DNA from: JAEUKH01 sp964447205
GTDB taxonomy: Bacteria; Myxococcota_A; Polyangia; Polyangiales; Ga0077539
DNA: 64,000 bases
Direction of reading: 5' to 3'
NCBI GenBank assembly: GCA_964447205.1
Contig: CAYUSB010000043.1
Coordinates: 1 to 64,000, forward strand
Shown here piece after piece: positions 1-8,572 of this stretch. The first letter of the stretch is position 1. The number at the start of each line of letters is the position of its first letter. The notes below the pieces were generated by a model. The model had not been told where the DNA came from. It saw nothing but the letters and a program-made list of their open reading frames with translations, and did no database searches. The translations under genes were made by a program, and so were the position numbers.

Positions 1-1213
1 GGGCGGCCCGGGCGGCCCGGGCGTTTGGGGCAGGGGCGAGGGCCTGGGCGACCGGCGGGGCCTCGGGGGCGGCCTCGGGGGGAGCTGCGGGGGGAGCCTC
101 CGGCGCGGCCGCGGGGGGGGCTGCGACGGCCGGAGCGGTCGGGGTCTCGGGGGCCGCCGGAGCCGCCGGGGCGGCGGGGTTGGCCTCGGGGTTGGCGGCC
201 GCAGCCGGGGCGGGGTTGGCCTCGGGGCTGGTCGGGGCGGGGGCGGTCGGGGCCGCGACGGCGGGAGCGGGCTCGGGCAGGGCCGTGGGGGCCGGGTTGT
301 TCTTGAGGAGGCCGCCGGCTACGACGAGGACGGCGAGGCCGAGGGCCACGCCCCCGCCGATGATGCCGAGGAGGAGGCCCTTGTTGGGCTTGGACGAGGC
401 CACCCGCTCTTCTTCGGCGGCCCGCTGGATGACCACGGTGCTGTCGCCGCGGCGGGCCACCCGAAACTCCACGACCCCGAGCTTGACCATGTCGCCCGGG
501 GCGAGCTCCCCCTTGGGGACCTTCTTGTCGTTGATGGTGATCCCGTTGGAGCTCCCCATGTCCTCGATGAAGAGCTTGTCGTCCTCGAGGAAGATGCGAG
601 CGTGCTCGCGGGAGATGGAGCTGAAGGGCAGGGCCACGTCGGCCGCCTCCGAGCGCCCCATCACCATCGGGACCTTCTCCAGCGACACCGGGGCCGGGAC
701 CCCCGCCGGGGCCAGGAACACCAGCCGCAGACCCCGGATGTGCTCGGGCACGGGCTGCTGGGTCGGTGGGGCGAAGGGGTCGTTGAGGGCCGCCATGCCC
801 GGGGCCGTCGGGGCCGAGCCCGGAGCCGGGGGGGGCGGAGGGGTCGGGGCGGCCAGGAGGGGGGCCATGTGCTCGCTCGGGGCGGGCGGGGGGGGCGGAG
901 GGGTCGGGGCCACCTGGGCCCCGGGCTCGTCCACGATCTGGAGCTTGTAATCCCCGATCAGAACCTGGTCCCCGTGTTTGACCCCCCGCGCCTCCTGGAG
1001 CCGGGCCCCGTTGAGCACGATGCCGTTGTAGCTCGCGAGGTCTTCGAGCATGAAGCCCTCGGGCCGCTTCGAGATGCGCGCGTGGCGCCGCGAGACGTTG
1101 CGCTCCGTCAATCGGATGGTGTTGCCCTCCTTGCGACCGATGGTGATTTCGTCCCGAACCAGCGGGACGGTCGTGGTCTTGCCCTCGTCATCCGAGATCA
1201 CCAGCTTCAACAT
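1..1213 (-). CDS. Double-FHA-domain membrane protein (C-terminus beyond window)
   Basis: Reads leftward from ATG at 1213 (start MLKLVISDDEG) with no stop before the left edge, so at least 404 residues are visible and the C-terminus is missing. Two forkhead-associated domains bind phosphothreonine peptides in this family. FHA1 lies at about residues 20-85 with the signature SRRHARI. FHA2 lies at about 172-240 with SREHARI followed by SSNG. A Pro/Ala-rich linker separates them. A Gly/Leu/Val membrane segment follows at about 281-303, then a long Pro/Ala/Glu tail of low complexity. The FHA domains probably face the cytoplasm and the tail crosses into the envelope. It is divergent from the nuclease gene at 1397. 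The phosphorylated partner cannot be inferred. Confidence 0.85.
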   Translation of the reverse strand, partial: MLKLVISDDEGKTTTVPLVRDEITIGRKEGNTIRLTERNVSRRHARISKRPEGFMLEDLASYNGIVLNGARLQEARGVKHGDQVLIGDYKLQIVDEPGAQVAPTPPPPPPAPSEHMAPLLAAPTPPPPPAPGSAPTAPGMAALNDPFAPPTQQPVPEHIRGLRLVFLAPAGVPAPVSLEKVPMVMGRSEAADVALPFSSISREHARIFLEDDKLFIEDMGSSNGITINDKKVPKGELAPGDMVKLGVVEFRVARRGDSTVVIQRAAEEERVASSKPNKGLLLGIIGGGVALGLAVLVVAGGLLKNNPAPTALPEPAPAVAAPTAPAPTSPEANPAPAAAANPEANPAAPAAPAAPETPTAPAVAAPPAAAPEAPPAAPPEAAPEAPPVAQALAPAPNARAARAA

Positions 1214-1396
1214 GGGAGCTACTACCCCTCAGGCCCCTTCGGCCTTTGGTGCTGCGTTACCCCCGACCGGTTTCAGGGGCCCCTCATGGGCCGCCCGGGC
1301 ACGGTCGAGCTCTGTCCAACCACGCGGAGTCTGTCTTCGGGGGCTCAGGGTGTCAACGCATTGCCCGGGGCCACCTGCTGGCCGTACCGTCTTCGA

Positions 1397-2800
1397 ATGG
1401 AGATCCAGTTTGTCGGAGCGGCCCAGACGGTGACCGGGTCGATGCACCTCGTACGCACCGAGCACGCCACCATTTTGCTCGATTGCGGGCTCTTTCAGGG
1501 GCGCCGCCGGGAGTCCTACCTCCGCAACCGCAACCTCCCCCTGCCCGTCCAGGAGATCGACGTGGTGGTGCTCTCCCACGCCCACATTGACCACTCGGGG
1601 GCCCTCCCCATGCTGGTCAAGGCCGGGTACGACGGCCCCATCTACGGCACCCACGCCACCAACGACCTCTGCGCGGCCATGCTCCGGGACGCGGCGTACA
1701 TCCAGGAGGCCGACGCCCGCTACCTCAACAAGCACATCGACCGGGGCGAGCTCGCGGGCGAGCACATCGAGGCCCTCTACACCGAGGAGGACGTCATCGC
1801 GACCCTCGAGCGCTTCGTAGGGATGCCCTATCACCGCAGGATGCGCATCGCCGACGGGGTCGACGTGACCTTCTACGACGCCGGGCACGTCCTCGGGAGC
1901 GCCATCACGGCCCTTGACGTCGACGAGGGAGGGGCCACCCGGAGGCTGGTGTTCACCGGGGACCTCGGGCGGTACCACATGCCCATCCTGCGCGACCCGG
2001 AGGTGGTCCCCGGGGCCGAGTTCCTCGTGACCGAGAGCACCTACGGCGACCGCCTCCACGACCCCATCGAGAAGATGGACGAGGACCTCGCGGACATCAT
2101 CGCCCGCACCTACAAACGCGGGGGCAAGGTGATCATCCCGGCCTTCGCCCTCGAGCGGGCCCAGGAGGTGGTCTACACCCTCAAGCACCTGCAGAAGTCC
2201 GGGGCCCTGCCGCCGATCCCGGTCTACATCGACTCGCCCCTCACCGTGAGGATCACCGAGATCTTCAAGCTCCACCCCGAGTGCTTCGACGCCGAGGCCC
2301 GGGCCCTCCTGCGCTCCAACGACTCCCCCTTCGACCTCGACGGCCTGCGCTACGTCGAGGACGTCGAGGAGTCCAAGCGCATCTCGAGCTCCGACAAGCC
2401 CTGCGTCATCATCGCCGCCAGCGGGATGTGCGAGGCCGGGCGCGTCCTTCACCACCTCCGGGCCGGGGTCGAGGACGACAAGAACACCGTGGTGATCGTA
2501 GGCTTTCAGGCCCAGCACACCCTCGGACGGCGCCTCGTCGAGCGTCGGTCCCGGGTGCGCATCTTCGGGGTCGAGCGCGACCGGCGGTGCGAGGTCCAGG
2601 TGCTCAACGGGTTCAGCGCCCACGCCGACCAGGCCGACCTCCTGGCCTACGCCGAGGCCCTGCGCGACCGGGGCCCCCTGCGCGGGATCGCCCTCGTCCA
2701 CGGCGAGCCCAAGGCCCAGGCCGTCCTGTCCCAACGCCTCGGCGAAGCGGGCCACCTGCGGGTGCACACCCCCCGCCCCGACGACCGCCTGGAGACCTGA
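1397..2800 (+). CDS. MBL-fold beta-CASP RNA-processing exonuclease-like protein
   Basis: 467 residues. The metallo-beta-lactamase signature is at about H61-H63-D65-H66 (SHAHIDHSG), with TGDLG near residue 190. The beta-CASP part follows, including TESTYGDR, PAFALERAQE and ASGMCEAGR. A terminal SAHAD motif at about residue 408 supplies the last metal ligand. The family comprises zinc-dependent RNases of the CPSF73/YSH1-like and RNase J-like group. No KH domain is present. The frame stays open far upstream, but homology to the family begins at this ATG (MEIQFVGAAQ). No clear Shine-Dalgarno is visible. The VWA lipoprotein gene starts 13 nt after the stop, so the two may be co-transcribed. The natural RNA substrate is unknown. 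Confidence 0.88.
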   Translation: MEIQFVGAAQTVTGSMHLVRTEHATILLDCGLFQGRRRESYLRNRNLPLPVQEIDVVVLSHAHIDHSGALPMLVKAGYDGPIYGTHATNDLCAAMLRDAAYIQEADARYLNKHIDRGELAGEHIEALYTEEDVIATLERFVGMPYHRRMRIADGVDVTFYDAGHVLGSAITALDVDEGGATRRLVFTGDLGRYHMPILRDPEVVPGAEFLVTESTYGDRLHDPIEKMDEDLADIIARTYKRGGKVIIPAFALERAQEVVYTLKHLQKSGALPPIPVYIDSPLTVRITEIFKLHPECFDAEARALLRSNDSPFDLDGLRYVEDVEESKRISSSDKPCVIIAASGMCEAGRVLHHLRAGVEDDKNTVVIVGFQAQHTLGRRLVERRSRVRIFGVERDRRCEVQVLNGFSAHADQADLLAYAEALRDRGPLRGIALVHGEPKAQAVLSQRLGEAGHLRVHTPRPDDRLET

Positions 2801-2813
2801 GCCCCGAGGGGCT

Positions 2814-4418
2814 ATGCTCCCCCGGGTGCGCCGCGTCGACTCCTCCCCCGGTCTGCTCCTGGGCCTCTGGGCCGCCCTCGGGGTGGGGTGCGGCGAGCCC
2901 CGGCCCGGCGACGCCCCGTTCTTTGATGTGCCCGTGGTCGAGGCCGCGGCGCCCGAAGACCAGCCCCTCGGGGCCCTGCAGTCGACCTACCCCGCCTACG
3001 ACCTGTCCTACCAGCTCCCCTACCGCGGCGCCGCCCGCAGCTTCTCCCTGGAGGTCGAGCCCCGGGCCACCCGCCTCGACGTGCAGCTCCTCGTCGACGC
3101 CTCGGGCAGCTTCGGCGGCGAGATCGCCAACCTCAAGCTCACCCTCGGCAACCTCGTCGTGCCCGCCCTGCGCCGCCGGGTGGCCGACCTCGCCATGGGG
3201 GTAGCCCGCTTCGCAGACTTCCCCGTCCTGCCGTACGGCAACGCCAACGACCTGCCGTACGAGCTGATGACCCCCATCACCACCGACTTCAACCGCGTGG
3301 GCCGGGCTGTCCTCTCCCTCGACATGCCCCTCATGGTCGGCGGCGACGGCCCCGAGTCGTGGGCCGAGGCCCTCTTCCAGATCGCCACGGGCCAGGGGTA
3401 TGTGGGCCCCTTCCGCAGCACCATCGCCCCGTTTACGCCCCCCCGAGACACCCCCCCGGGGGCCCTGCCGGGCGGGGTCGGGTTTCGCCTCGGGTCGGCC
3501 CGGGTCGTGGTGGCCATCACCGACGCCCCCGCCCACGAGCCCGCCTCCTACGCCCCCACCCTGTCCGGGACCCGCTCCACCGCCGACGCCGCCCAGAGCC
3601 TCGGGGCCGTCAACGCCCGCCTCATCGGGATCGCCTCGGGCCCCGCCGCCCGACCCCAACTCGAGGCCATCGCCCTGTCCACCGGGGGCAGCGTCCCCGC
3701 CGTCGGCAACGCCTGCCAGACCGGCATCGGTGGCACCTTCCGCACCGCCCCAGGGCCCCGCTGCCCCCTCGTGTACGACCTCAACCCCGACGGGTCAGGC
3801 CTCGGACAGACCGTGGTCGACGGGATCGCCCGCTTCCTCGACAGCCTGGCCTTCCTCACCGTACGCGGCGAGGCCGACGACGACCGCGACTTCGTTCGAG
3901 CCATCGAGGCCGTCTCCGCCGTGGCCCCCGACGGGGCCCCCACCCCCCGACGCGAAGACCGCAACGCCGACGGGGTGCAAGACACCTTCGTCGAGGTCCC
4001 CACCCGCACCCGCCTCACCTTCCGCGTGGTGCTGCAAAACCTCCAGGTCCGGGAGGGCGAGTTCCCCCAGGTCTTCTTCGTCCGGGTGCGGCTGATCGGC
4101 GACGGGGTGGTGGTGGGCGAGCGCGTGGTGCGGGTGATCGTGCCCGAGGCCCCCAAACCCGACGCCGGGCCCGACGGGTCCACCGACGCCGCCCGCCCGC
4201 CCGACGCGTGGCCCGGGACCGACCTCGGGACCGACCTCGGGACCGACCTCGGGACCGACGCGGGGCCCCCCGCCTTCGACGCCCCCTCCGACGGCCCCCG
4301 CGACGCGACCGCGGAAAGTCCCGCAGATGTGCCCCGGGCCCCCGAGGCCCCGCCGCCCCCCGACGGGGGAGCCGACCGCGACGCCGCCCCCAGAGTCGAC
4401 GACGGGGCGTCGACGTGA
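2814..4418 (+). CDS. VWA-domain lipoprotein with Asp-rich C-terminal tail
   Basis: 534 residues. The signal peptide ends in a lipobox-like LGVGC, with Cys26 the probable lipidated residue, so the protein should sit on the outer envelope. A von Willebrand A domain begins near residue 90 with a MIDAS-type DASGS motif and continues to about 350 (a second VWA core segment is VVVAITDAPAHE). The last ~100 residues are a low-complexity tail of Asp, Ala, Pro and Thr containing a short GTDL repeat (three 12-nt units near 4216-4259). An AGGGG stretch lies just before the ATG. It is followed closely by an OmpA-family gene, consistent with a cell-surface role, possibly adhesion. The ligand is unknown. 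Confidence 0.8.
   Translation: MLPRVRRVDSSPGLLLGLWAALGVGCGEPRPGDAPFFDVPVVEAAAPEDQPLGALQSTYPAYDLSYQLPYRGAARSFSLEVEPRATRLDVQLLVDASGSFGGEIANLKLTLGNLVVPALRRRVADLAMGVARFADFPVLPYGNANDLPYELMTPITTDFNRVGRAVLSLDMPLMVGGDGPESWAEALFQIATGQGYVGPFRSTIAPFTPPRDTPPGALPGGVGFRLGSARVVVAITDAPAHEPASYAPTLSGTRSTADAAQSLGAVNARLIGIASGPAARPQLEAIALSTGGSVPAVGNACQTGIGGTFRTAPGPRCPLVYDLNPDGSGLGQTVVDGIARFLDSLAFLTVRGEADDDRDFVRAIEAVSAVAPDGAPTPRREDRNADGVQDTFVEVPTRTRLTFRVVLQNLQVREGEFPQVFFVRVRLIGDGVVVGERVVRVIVPEAPKPDAGPDGSTDAARPPDAWPGTDLGTDLGTDLGTDAGPPAFDAPSDGPRDATAESPADVPRAPEAPPPPDGGADRDAAPRVDDGAST
4216..4259. repeat. 12-nt tandem repeat inside VWA lipoprotein gene
   Basis: About three and a half copies of a 12-nt unit (gggaccgacctc) encode repeated Gly-Thr-Asp-Leu. 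This is an in-frame slippage repeat in the low-complexity tail, likely to vary in copy number between strains. Confidence 0.8.
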
Positions 4419-4457
4419 ATTGACGGCGGGTGGGCCCTCGACATAGCGTCCGCCGCG

Positions 4458-6446
4458 ATGATCGACCGACCCTCCCGCGTCGGGGCGCGTCTGCTGGCGG
4501 CCCTCTCCGCAGCAACACTCCTCGGCCTCGCGACGCCCGCTCAGGCCCAGACCACCGATGGCGATCCGCTGCGCGCCGGCAACGGCTTCGACCTGCGGCT
4601 CTTCCGCCCTGCGGTCGACTCCAAAGGCCTGATGACCGTCAACGGCACCGACATCCTCGGGGCCCGGGCCTTCTCCTTCGGGCTCCTGCTCGACGTGGGG
4701 GCCAACATGGCCCGGGTGGGCTTCCAGGGCGGGGCCCGGCAGGCCCTGGTGGGCTCGATGTTTACGGGGCTCCTGCACGCCAACGTGGGCATCGGCAACC
4801 TCCTCGTGCTCGGAGCCCAACTCCCCGTCCACCTCGCCAACGGCCCGGGCAACACCTCCGACGGCATGGGCGGGGTCGGGTCCGTCGGGCTCGACACCCG
4901 GGAGTACCAACCCCCCGGGTCGAGCCTCACCTACCAGGGCCTCGGCGACCTCGTCCTGCACGCCAAGCTCCGGTGGCTCCGGGCGGAGTACTTCCCCGTC
5001 GGCCTCGCCGTGATCCTCCAGGCGGGCCTGCCCCTCATGGGAGGCTCCCGCAGCTTCGCCGGGGAGCCCGGCCCCTGGGTCTGGCCGAGCCTCGCCGTCG
5101 AGCGCCGCTTCGGCCGTAGGTTTCGCCTCGCCGGCAACCTCGGGGCCCGCATCCCCTTCGCCACCGGGTCGACCCTCACCCCCGCCCAGGGCCAGGGCGA
5201 CCCCGTCACCTACGGCCCCAGCCTCACCTTCGGGATCGGGGCCAGCTACCGCATCGGCTCCGTGGTCGACCTCATGGCCGAGACCTACGGGGCTCAGTAC
5301 TTCAGCGGCCTCGGCAACGTCGGGGCCCTGCCCGTCGAGGGCATCCTCGGGGCCAAGATCTTCGTCGACCGCAACAGCTACCTCACCGTCGGGGCCGGGA
5401 CGGGCATCACCCCGGGCCTGGCCTCGGCACGGATCCGGGCCTTCGTGGGCTTCATCTTCGAGCCCAGCATCGGCGACACCGACGGCGACGGGTACCGCGA
5501 CGACGTCGACCGCTGCCCCTTCGAGCCCGAAGACTTCGACAACTTCGAAGACGACGACGGCTGCCCCGACCCCGACAACGACCGCGACGGCATCCTCGAC
5601 ACCGACGACCAGTGCCCCCTCGTGCCCGAAGACCGCAACGGGGTCCAGGACACCGACGGCTGCCCCGACAGCGACGTGCAAGACCGCGACGGCGACGGGA
5701 TCCCCGACAACGTCGACCGCTGCCCCGACGAGCCCGAAGACCTCGACAGCTTCCAAGACACCGACGGCTGCCCCGACCCCGACAACGACGGCGACACCAT
5801 CCTCGATGTCGACGACCAGTGCCCCAACGAGCCCGAAGACCGCGACCAGTTTGAGGACGAGGACGGCTGCCCCGACCCCGACAACGACCGCGACGGGATC
5901 CCCGACGTGCGCGACCAGTGCCCCAATGAGGCCGAGGTCTTCAACGGCCTCGACGACGAGGACGGCTGCCCCGACACCGGGCTCCTGCGCCGCGTAGGCA
6001 CCGAGATCCAGCTCAACCAGCAGATCAATTTCGCCACCGACTCGGCCCAGATCGTCGACAACGACACCAACCGCACCATCATCGAGCAGATGGCGGCCCT
6101 CCTCACGAGCAACACCGACATCGAGCTCGTGGCCGTCGAGGGACACACCGACGAGCGGGCCGCCGACGACCACAACCTCCAGCTCTCCCGCGACCGGGCC
6201 AACTCCGTGGTGGCCGCCCTCGTGCAACGCGGGATCGCCGCCTCCCGCCTCGTGGCTGCCGGTTACGGCGAGTACTGCCCCCTCGACCCGCGCTCCAACG
6301 AGGAGGCCTGGGCCCGCAACCGACGGGTGCAGTTTCTCATCATCCGCACCACCGTCGACGGCCGCACCACCGCCGCCGCAGGCTGCGCCCGGGGTCGGCA
6401 GTACATCCCCCCGCAGGTGGGGGCCCCCCGCCGGGCCGATCAGTGA
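4458..6446 (+). CDS. OmpA-family outer membrane protein with thrombospondin type 3 repeats
   Basis: 662 residues. A signal peptide ends near residue 31 (PAQAQ). Residues ~35-335 look like a beta-barrel. Residues ~341-510 carry about five calcium-binding thrombospondin-3 repeats (pattern DxDxDGxxDxxDxCPxEPED, each ending DGCPD). Residues ~530-640 form an OmpA-like peptidoglycan-binding domain (EGHTDERAADDHN, LSRDRANSV). In this architecture the barrel sits in the outer membrane, the Asp-rich repeats bind calcium in the periplasm and the OmpA domain anchors to peptidoglycan. It starts 39 nt after the VWA lipoprotein gene on the same strand. Myxobacterial genomes carry many paralogues, so a specific role cannot be given. 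Confidence 0.9.
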   Translation: MIDRPSRVGARLLAALSAATLLGLATPAQAQTTDGDPLRAGNGFDLRLFRPAVDSKGLMTVNGTDILGARAFSFGLLLDVGANMARVGFQGGARQALVGSMFTGLLHANVGIGNLLVLGAQLPVHLANGPGNTSDGMGGVGSVGLDTREYQPPGSSLTYQGLGDLVLHAKLRWLRAEYFPVGLAVILQAGLPLMGGSRSFAGEPGPWVWPSLAVERRFGRRFRLAGNLGARIPFATGSTLTPAQGQGDPVTYGPSLTFGIGASYRIGSVVDLMAETYGAQYFSGLGNVGALPVEGILGAKIFVDRNSYLTVGAGTGITPGLASARIRAFVGFIFEPSIGDTDGDGYRDDVDRCPFEPEDFDNFEDDDGCPDPDNDRDGILDTDDQCPLVPEDRNGVQDTDGCPDSDVQDRDGDGIPDNVDRCPDEPEDLDSFQDTDGCPDPDNDGDTILDVDDQCPNEPEDRDQFEDEDGCPDPDNDRDGIPDVRDQCPNEAEVFNGLDDEDGCPDTGLLRRVGTEIQLNQQINFATDSAQIVDNDTNRTIIEQMAALLTSNTDIELVAVEGHTDERAADDHNLQLSRDRANSVVAALVQRGIAASRLVAAGYGEYCPLDPRSNEEAWARNRRVQFLIIRTTVDGRTTAAAGCARGRQYIPPQVGAPRRADQ

Positions 6447-6501
6447 AGCCTGCACGAGGCCTTTGACGCGCCCGGGGCGATGGTGTAAAGCCGCCCCCAC
6501 T

Positions 6502-6627
6502 ATGGGTACCCCGCAAGATCCTCGGGCTCGTCATCGCCAGAAGGCACGTCGTCGTCGCAAGGAGGAGCGCCTCCGTCAGCAGAAGGCCGCGGAGGCCGCC
6601 CAGGCCCCGCAGCCCGTCCAGGGCTGA
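6502..6627 (+). CDS. Small highly basic protein (41 aa)
   Basis: ATG at 6502 opens a 41-codon frame ending in TGA at 6625-6627. The peptide begins MGTPQDPRARHRQKARRRRK and has 9 Arg and 4 Lys in 41 residues, then ends in an Ala/Gln/Pro tail. Five of nine arginines use CGT, unlike the flanking genes, which prefer CGC and CGG; that bias is typical of highly expressed genes. I see no strong ribosome binding site. Composition suggests a nucleic-acid or ribosome-associated peptide, but no family is recognised. It lies between the OmpA-family gene and the convergent lipoprotein gene. Confidence 0.5.
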   Translation: MGTPQDPRARHRQKARRRRKEERLRQQKAAEAAQAPQPVQG

Positions 6628-6773
6628 GCGCTCCCCTCCCCGTCGGCGCCTCTCTCCCCGCGGGGCCCTTCGCCGGGCCTTCCGCGCTCCCTAACTCCCC
6701 CCAAACGTTTCGCGCCGACCGCCTCGGGAGATTCACTCCTCCCGCAGGCGCGTCGGCGCGTGGCGTTGGGCGA

Positions 6774-7478
6774 TCAGGTGGGGGTGGCGAAGGCCTGGAG
6801 GCCGAAGGTGCCCCCGCCCGAGTACATGATCACCTCGATGCGGAAGGTGCCCTGCCAGTTGAGGCAGAGGTTGCGCTGGAGGCCGAGCACGGGGAAGTTG
6901 TCGGTGGCCACGTCCTGGTCGAGGACGTTGCCGTTCATGTCGAGGAGGCGCAGGTCGAGGTCGCGGACGCCCTGGCCGCCGACCCCGACGATGCGGTAGC
7001 ACCGACCAGGCTGGGCCGTGATGGTCACATACTGCCGCTGCCCCTGCCCGAGCTGACCCCGGAAGAGCTGGGTGATGGGGATGTACCCGGCCGCAAACTG
7101 ACGGGCCCGAAGGGTCATGTGGTAGGCCACGTAGTCGTTCTGGTCGTACCCGTCGGTCATCCAGCCGGCGTTGACCGGGACGAAGCCCACCGCGGGCGGA
7201 GCCGCGTACACGCCTGCCCCCGCGTACACCCCGCCGACCCCGACCCCGACCGAGCCGCCCGTCACCGGCGGCGGGGCCGAAGGCTGGGTGTACACCGTCG
7301 TGGTCGGGGTGGGCTGGGCGTACACCGTGCCCTGGGTCTGCACCGTGGCCGTGGGCTGGACGTGGATCGTGCCCGTGGGCTGCATCGCGCCCGAACCCCG
7401 CACCATACAGCCGCCGAGGGCGAGGGCCCCTACCGCGGCCAGGGCCGTCCCGGCCATCATCGTTCGCATCGTCAACAT
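6774..7478 (-). CDS. Lipoprotein with Gln/Thr/Pro-rich linker and beta-rich C-terminal domain
   Basis: 234 residues from ATG 7478 (MLTMRTMMAG). This start is chosen because AGGAG lies 6 nt upstream; the in-frame ATG at 7484 directly abuts that AGGAG. The signal peptide ends ALALGGC, a clear lipobox. Residues ~25-75 form a repetitive Gln/Pro/Thr/Val linker. From about residue 90 a globular, probably beta-sandwich domain follows, with RQYVTITAQPGRCYRIVGVG, a pattern seen in secreted pre-peptidase-like domains of myxobacteria. Function unknown. It is convergent with the small basic protein gene. Confidence 0.75.
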   Translation of the reverse strand: MLTMRTMMAGTALAAVGALALGGCMVRGSGAMQPTGTIHVQPTATVQTQGTVYAQPTPTTTVYTQPSAPPPVTGGSVGVGVGGVYAGAGVYAAPPAVGFVPVNAGWMTDGYDQNDYVAYHMTLRARQFAAGYIPITQLFRGQLGQGQRQYVTITAQPGRCYRIVGVGGQGVRDLDLRLLDMNGNVLDQDVATDNFPVLGLQRNLCLNWQGTFRIEVIMYSGGGTFGLQAFATPT

Positions 7479-7702
7479 GGACATCTCCTGTTTCTTCTCT
7501 GTGGTCCCCGCGTCAGGGACATCAACCAGCATGGACTGGGGTGATCGATCGCCCCCACGGCATCCGGCGGCGCGGATACTCCCTCAACCGCGTGCTCGCG
7601 GCAACGTCCTGGCTGCTGCAAACAGACGGTGGGCCGTCGTGGTGGGTCGAGGCCGTAGTACGAGCCGACCCGGACGAATCTTTCACGCAGAGTGCGACGG
7701 TG

Positions 7703-8377
7703 TCAGGCGCGCGACGACGTGAGGAGGGCCGCGGTGGCGGTGAGGGCCACCCCGGCCGCGCGCAGGGCCTGGAGGGCCTCGGCTTCGCCCGCGGGGGTGA
7801 CGGCGGCGATGGCGTCGGAGGCCACCACCACCCGGCTGCCCGCGCGGGCGGGGCGGGCGGCGATCCAGTCGAGGAGCCCGAGGGCGGCGGCCTTGACGCA
7901 GTAGTCGGTGGCCACGCCGAAGACTACGAACTCGACGGGTCCGGCGGGGGCGAGGTGATCGAGGACCGCGGCGGCGTTGGGGTTGGCGAAGAGGGAGTAG
8001 ACCTCCTTCTCGAAGTACACCCCCTGGGTGCCCGCGGGGATGCGGGCCACGGCCTCGGGGTCGGGCACCACGGGCACGAAATAGAACCGCGGGGGCAGGG
8101 TCTCGGGCAGCTTCAGCCAGCCCGGGGTCCCCTTGACGCAGTGGGGCGGGAAGTCGGGTTTGGCCCCGTCGGGGCCCCGGCGGTCGTTGGTGGCAAACTC
8201 CCAGGCGTCGTGGGCGTGCGAGTCGACGCTGCCCACCAGCGGAGCCCCGTCGGCCACGGCCCGCGCGACCAGGGCCGCGCTCCTGGCCACGGCGGCCATC
8301 CCCCCGGCGACCGAGAGGGCCCCGTCGGGAGAACAAAAGTCGTGCTGCGTGTCGACATCGACGTACACCCGTTGCAT
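7703..8377 (-). CDS. Nicotinamidase/isochorismatase-family cysteine hydrolase
   Basis: 224 residues from ATG 8377. The family triad Asp-Lys-Cys is recognisable: the N-terminal VDVDTQHDF (catalytic Asp9), a central Lys in FEKEVYSLF and nucleophile Cys160 in GVATDYCVKAA. A metal-binding segment SVDSHAHDAWEF and the HCVKGTPG stretch match PncA-type nicotinamidases, which convert nicotinamide to nicotinate for NAD salvage. The GVATDYCVK signature and the metal-binding segment favour nicotinamidase over isochorismatase. No Shine-Dalgarno precedes the ATG. Confidence 0.83.
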   Translation of the reverse strand: MQRVYVDVDTQHDFCSPDGALSVAGGMAAVARSAALVARAVADGAPLVGSVDSHAHDAWEFATNDRRGPDGAKPDFPPHCVKGTPGWLKLPETLPPRFYFVPVVPDPEAVARIPAGTQGVYFEKEVYSLFANPNAAAVLDHLAPAGPVEFVVFGVATDYCVKAAALGLLDWIAARPARAGSRVVVASDAIAAVTPAGEAEALQALRAAGVALTATAALLTSSRA

Positions 8378-8572
8378 AGGAGGCGGCGCTTTCTGGCCAC
8401 CGCGATCTGCGCCCGGCGGGCGATGGCCTTGGTGTTGGGGGAGGGGGGAGCCCATGGGGCACCCGGGGCGTGGCGGCGGTCAAGTCCTCGGGGTAGGTTG
8501 TCCCTGCGGGCCGGGACGTGCTAGGCGGCGGTAGCGGCTCACCGTGTGTGGCGTGGGCGCGGGAGATCTTCG

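Noticed and set aside
5480..5990. Tandem repeats in the OmpA gene as a mobile or regulatory repeat
   Set aside because: They are coding thrombospondin type 3 repeats with diverged DNA.
3795..6500. Long minus-strand frame opposite the VWA and OmpA genes
   Set aside because: Its repeated Val/Gly/Ala pattern mirrors the thrombospondin repeats of the real gene.
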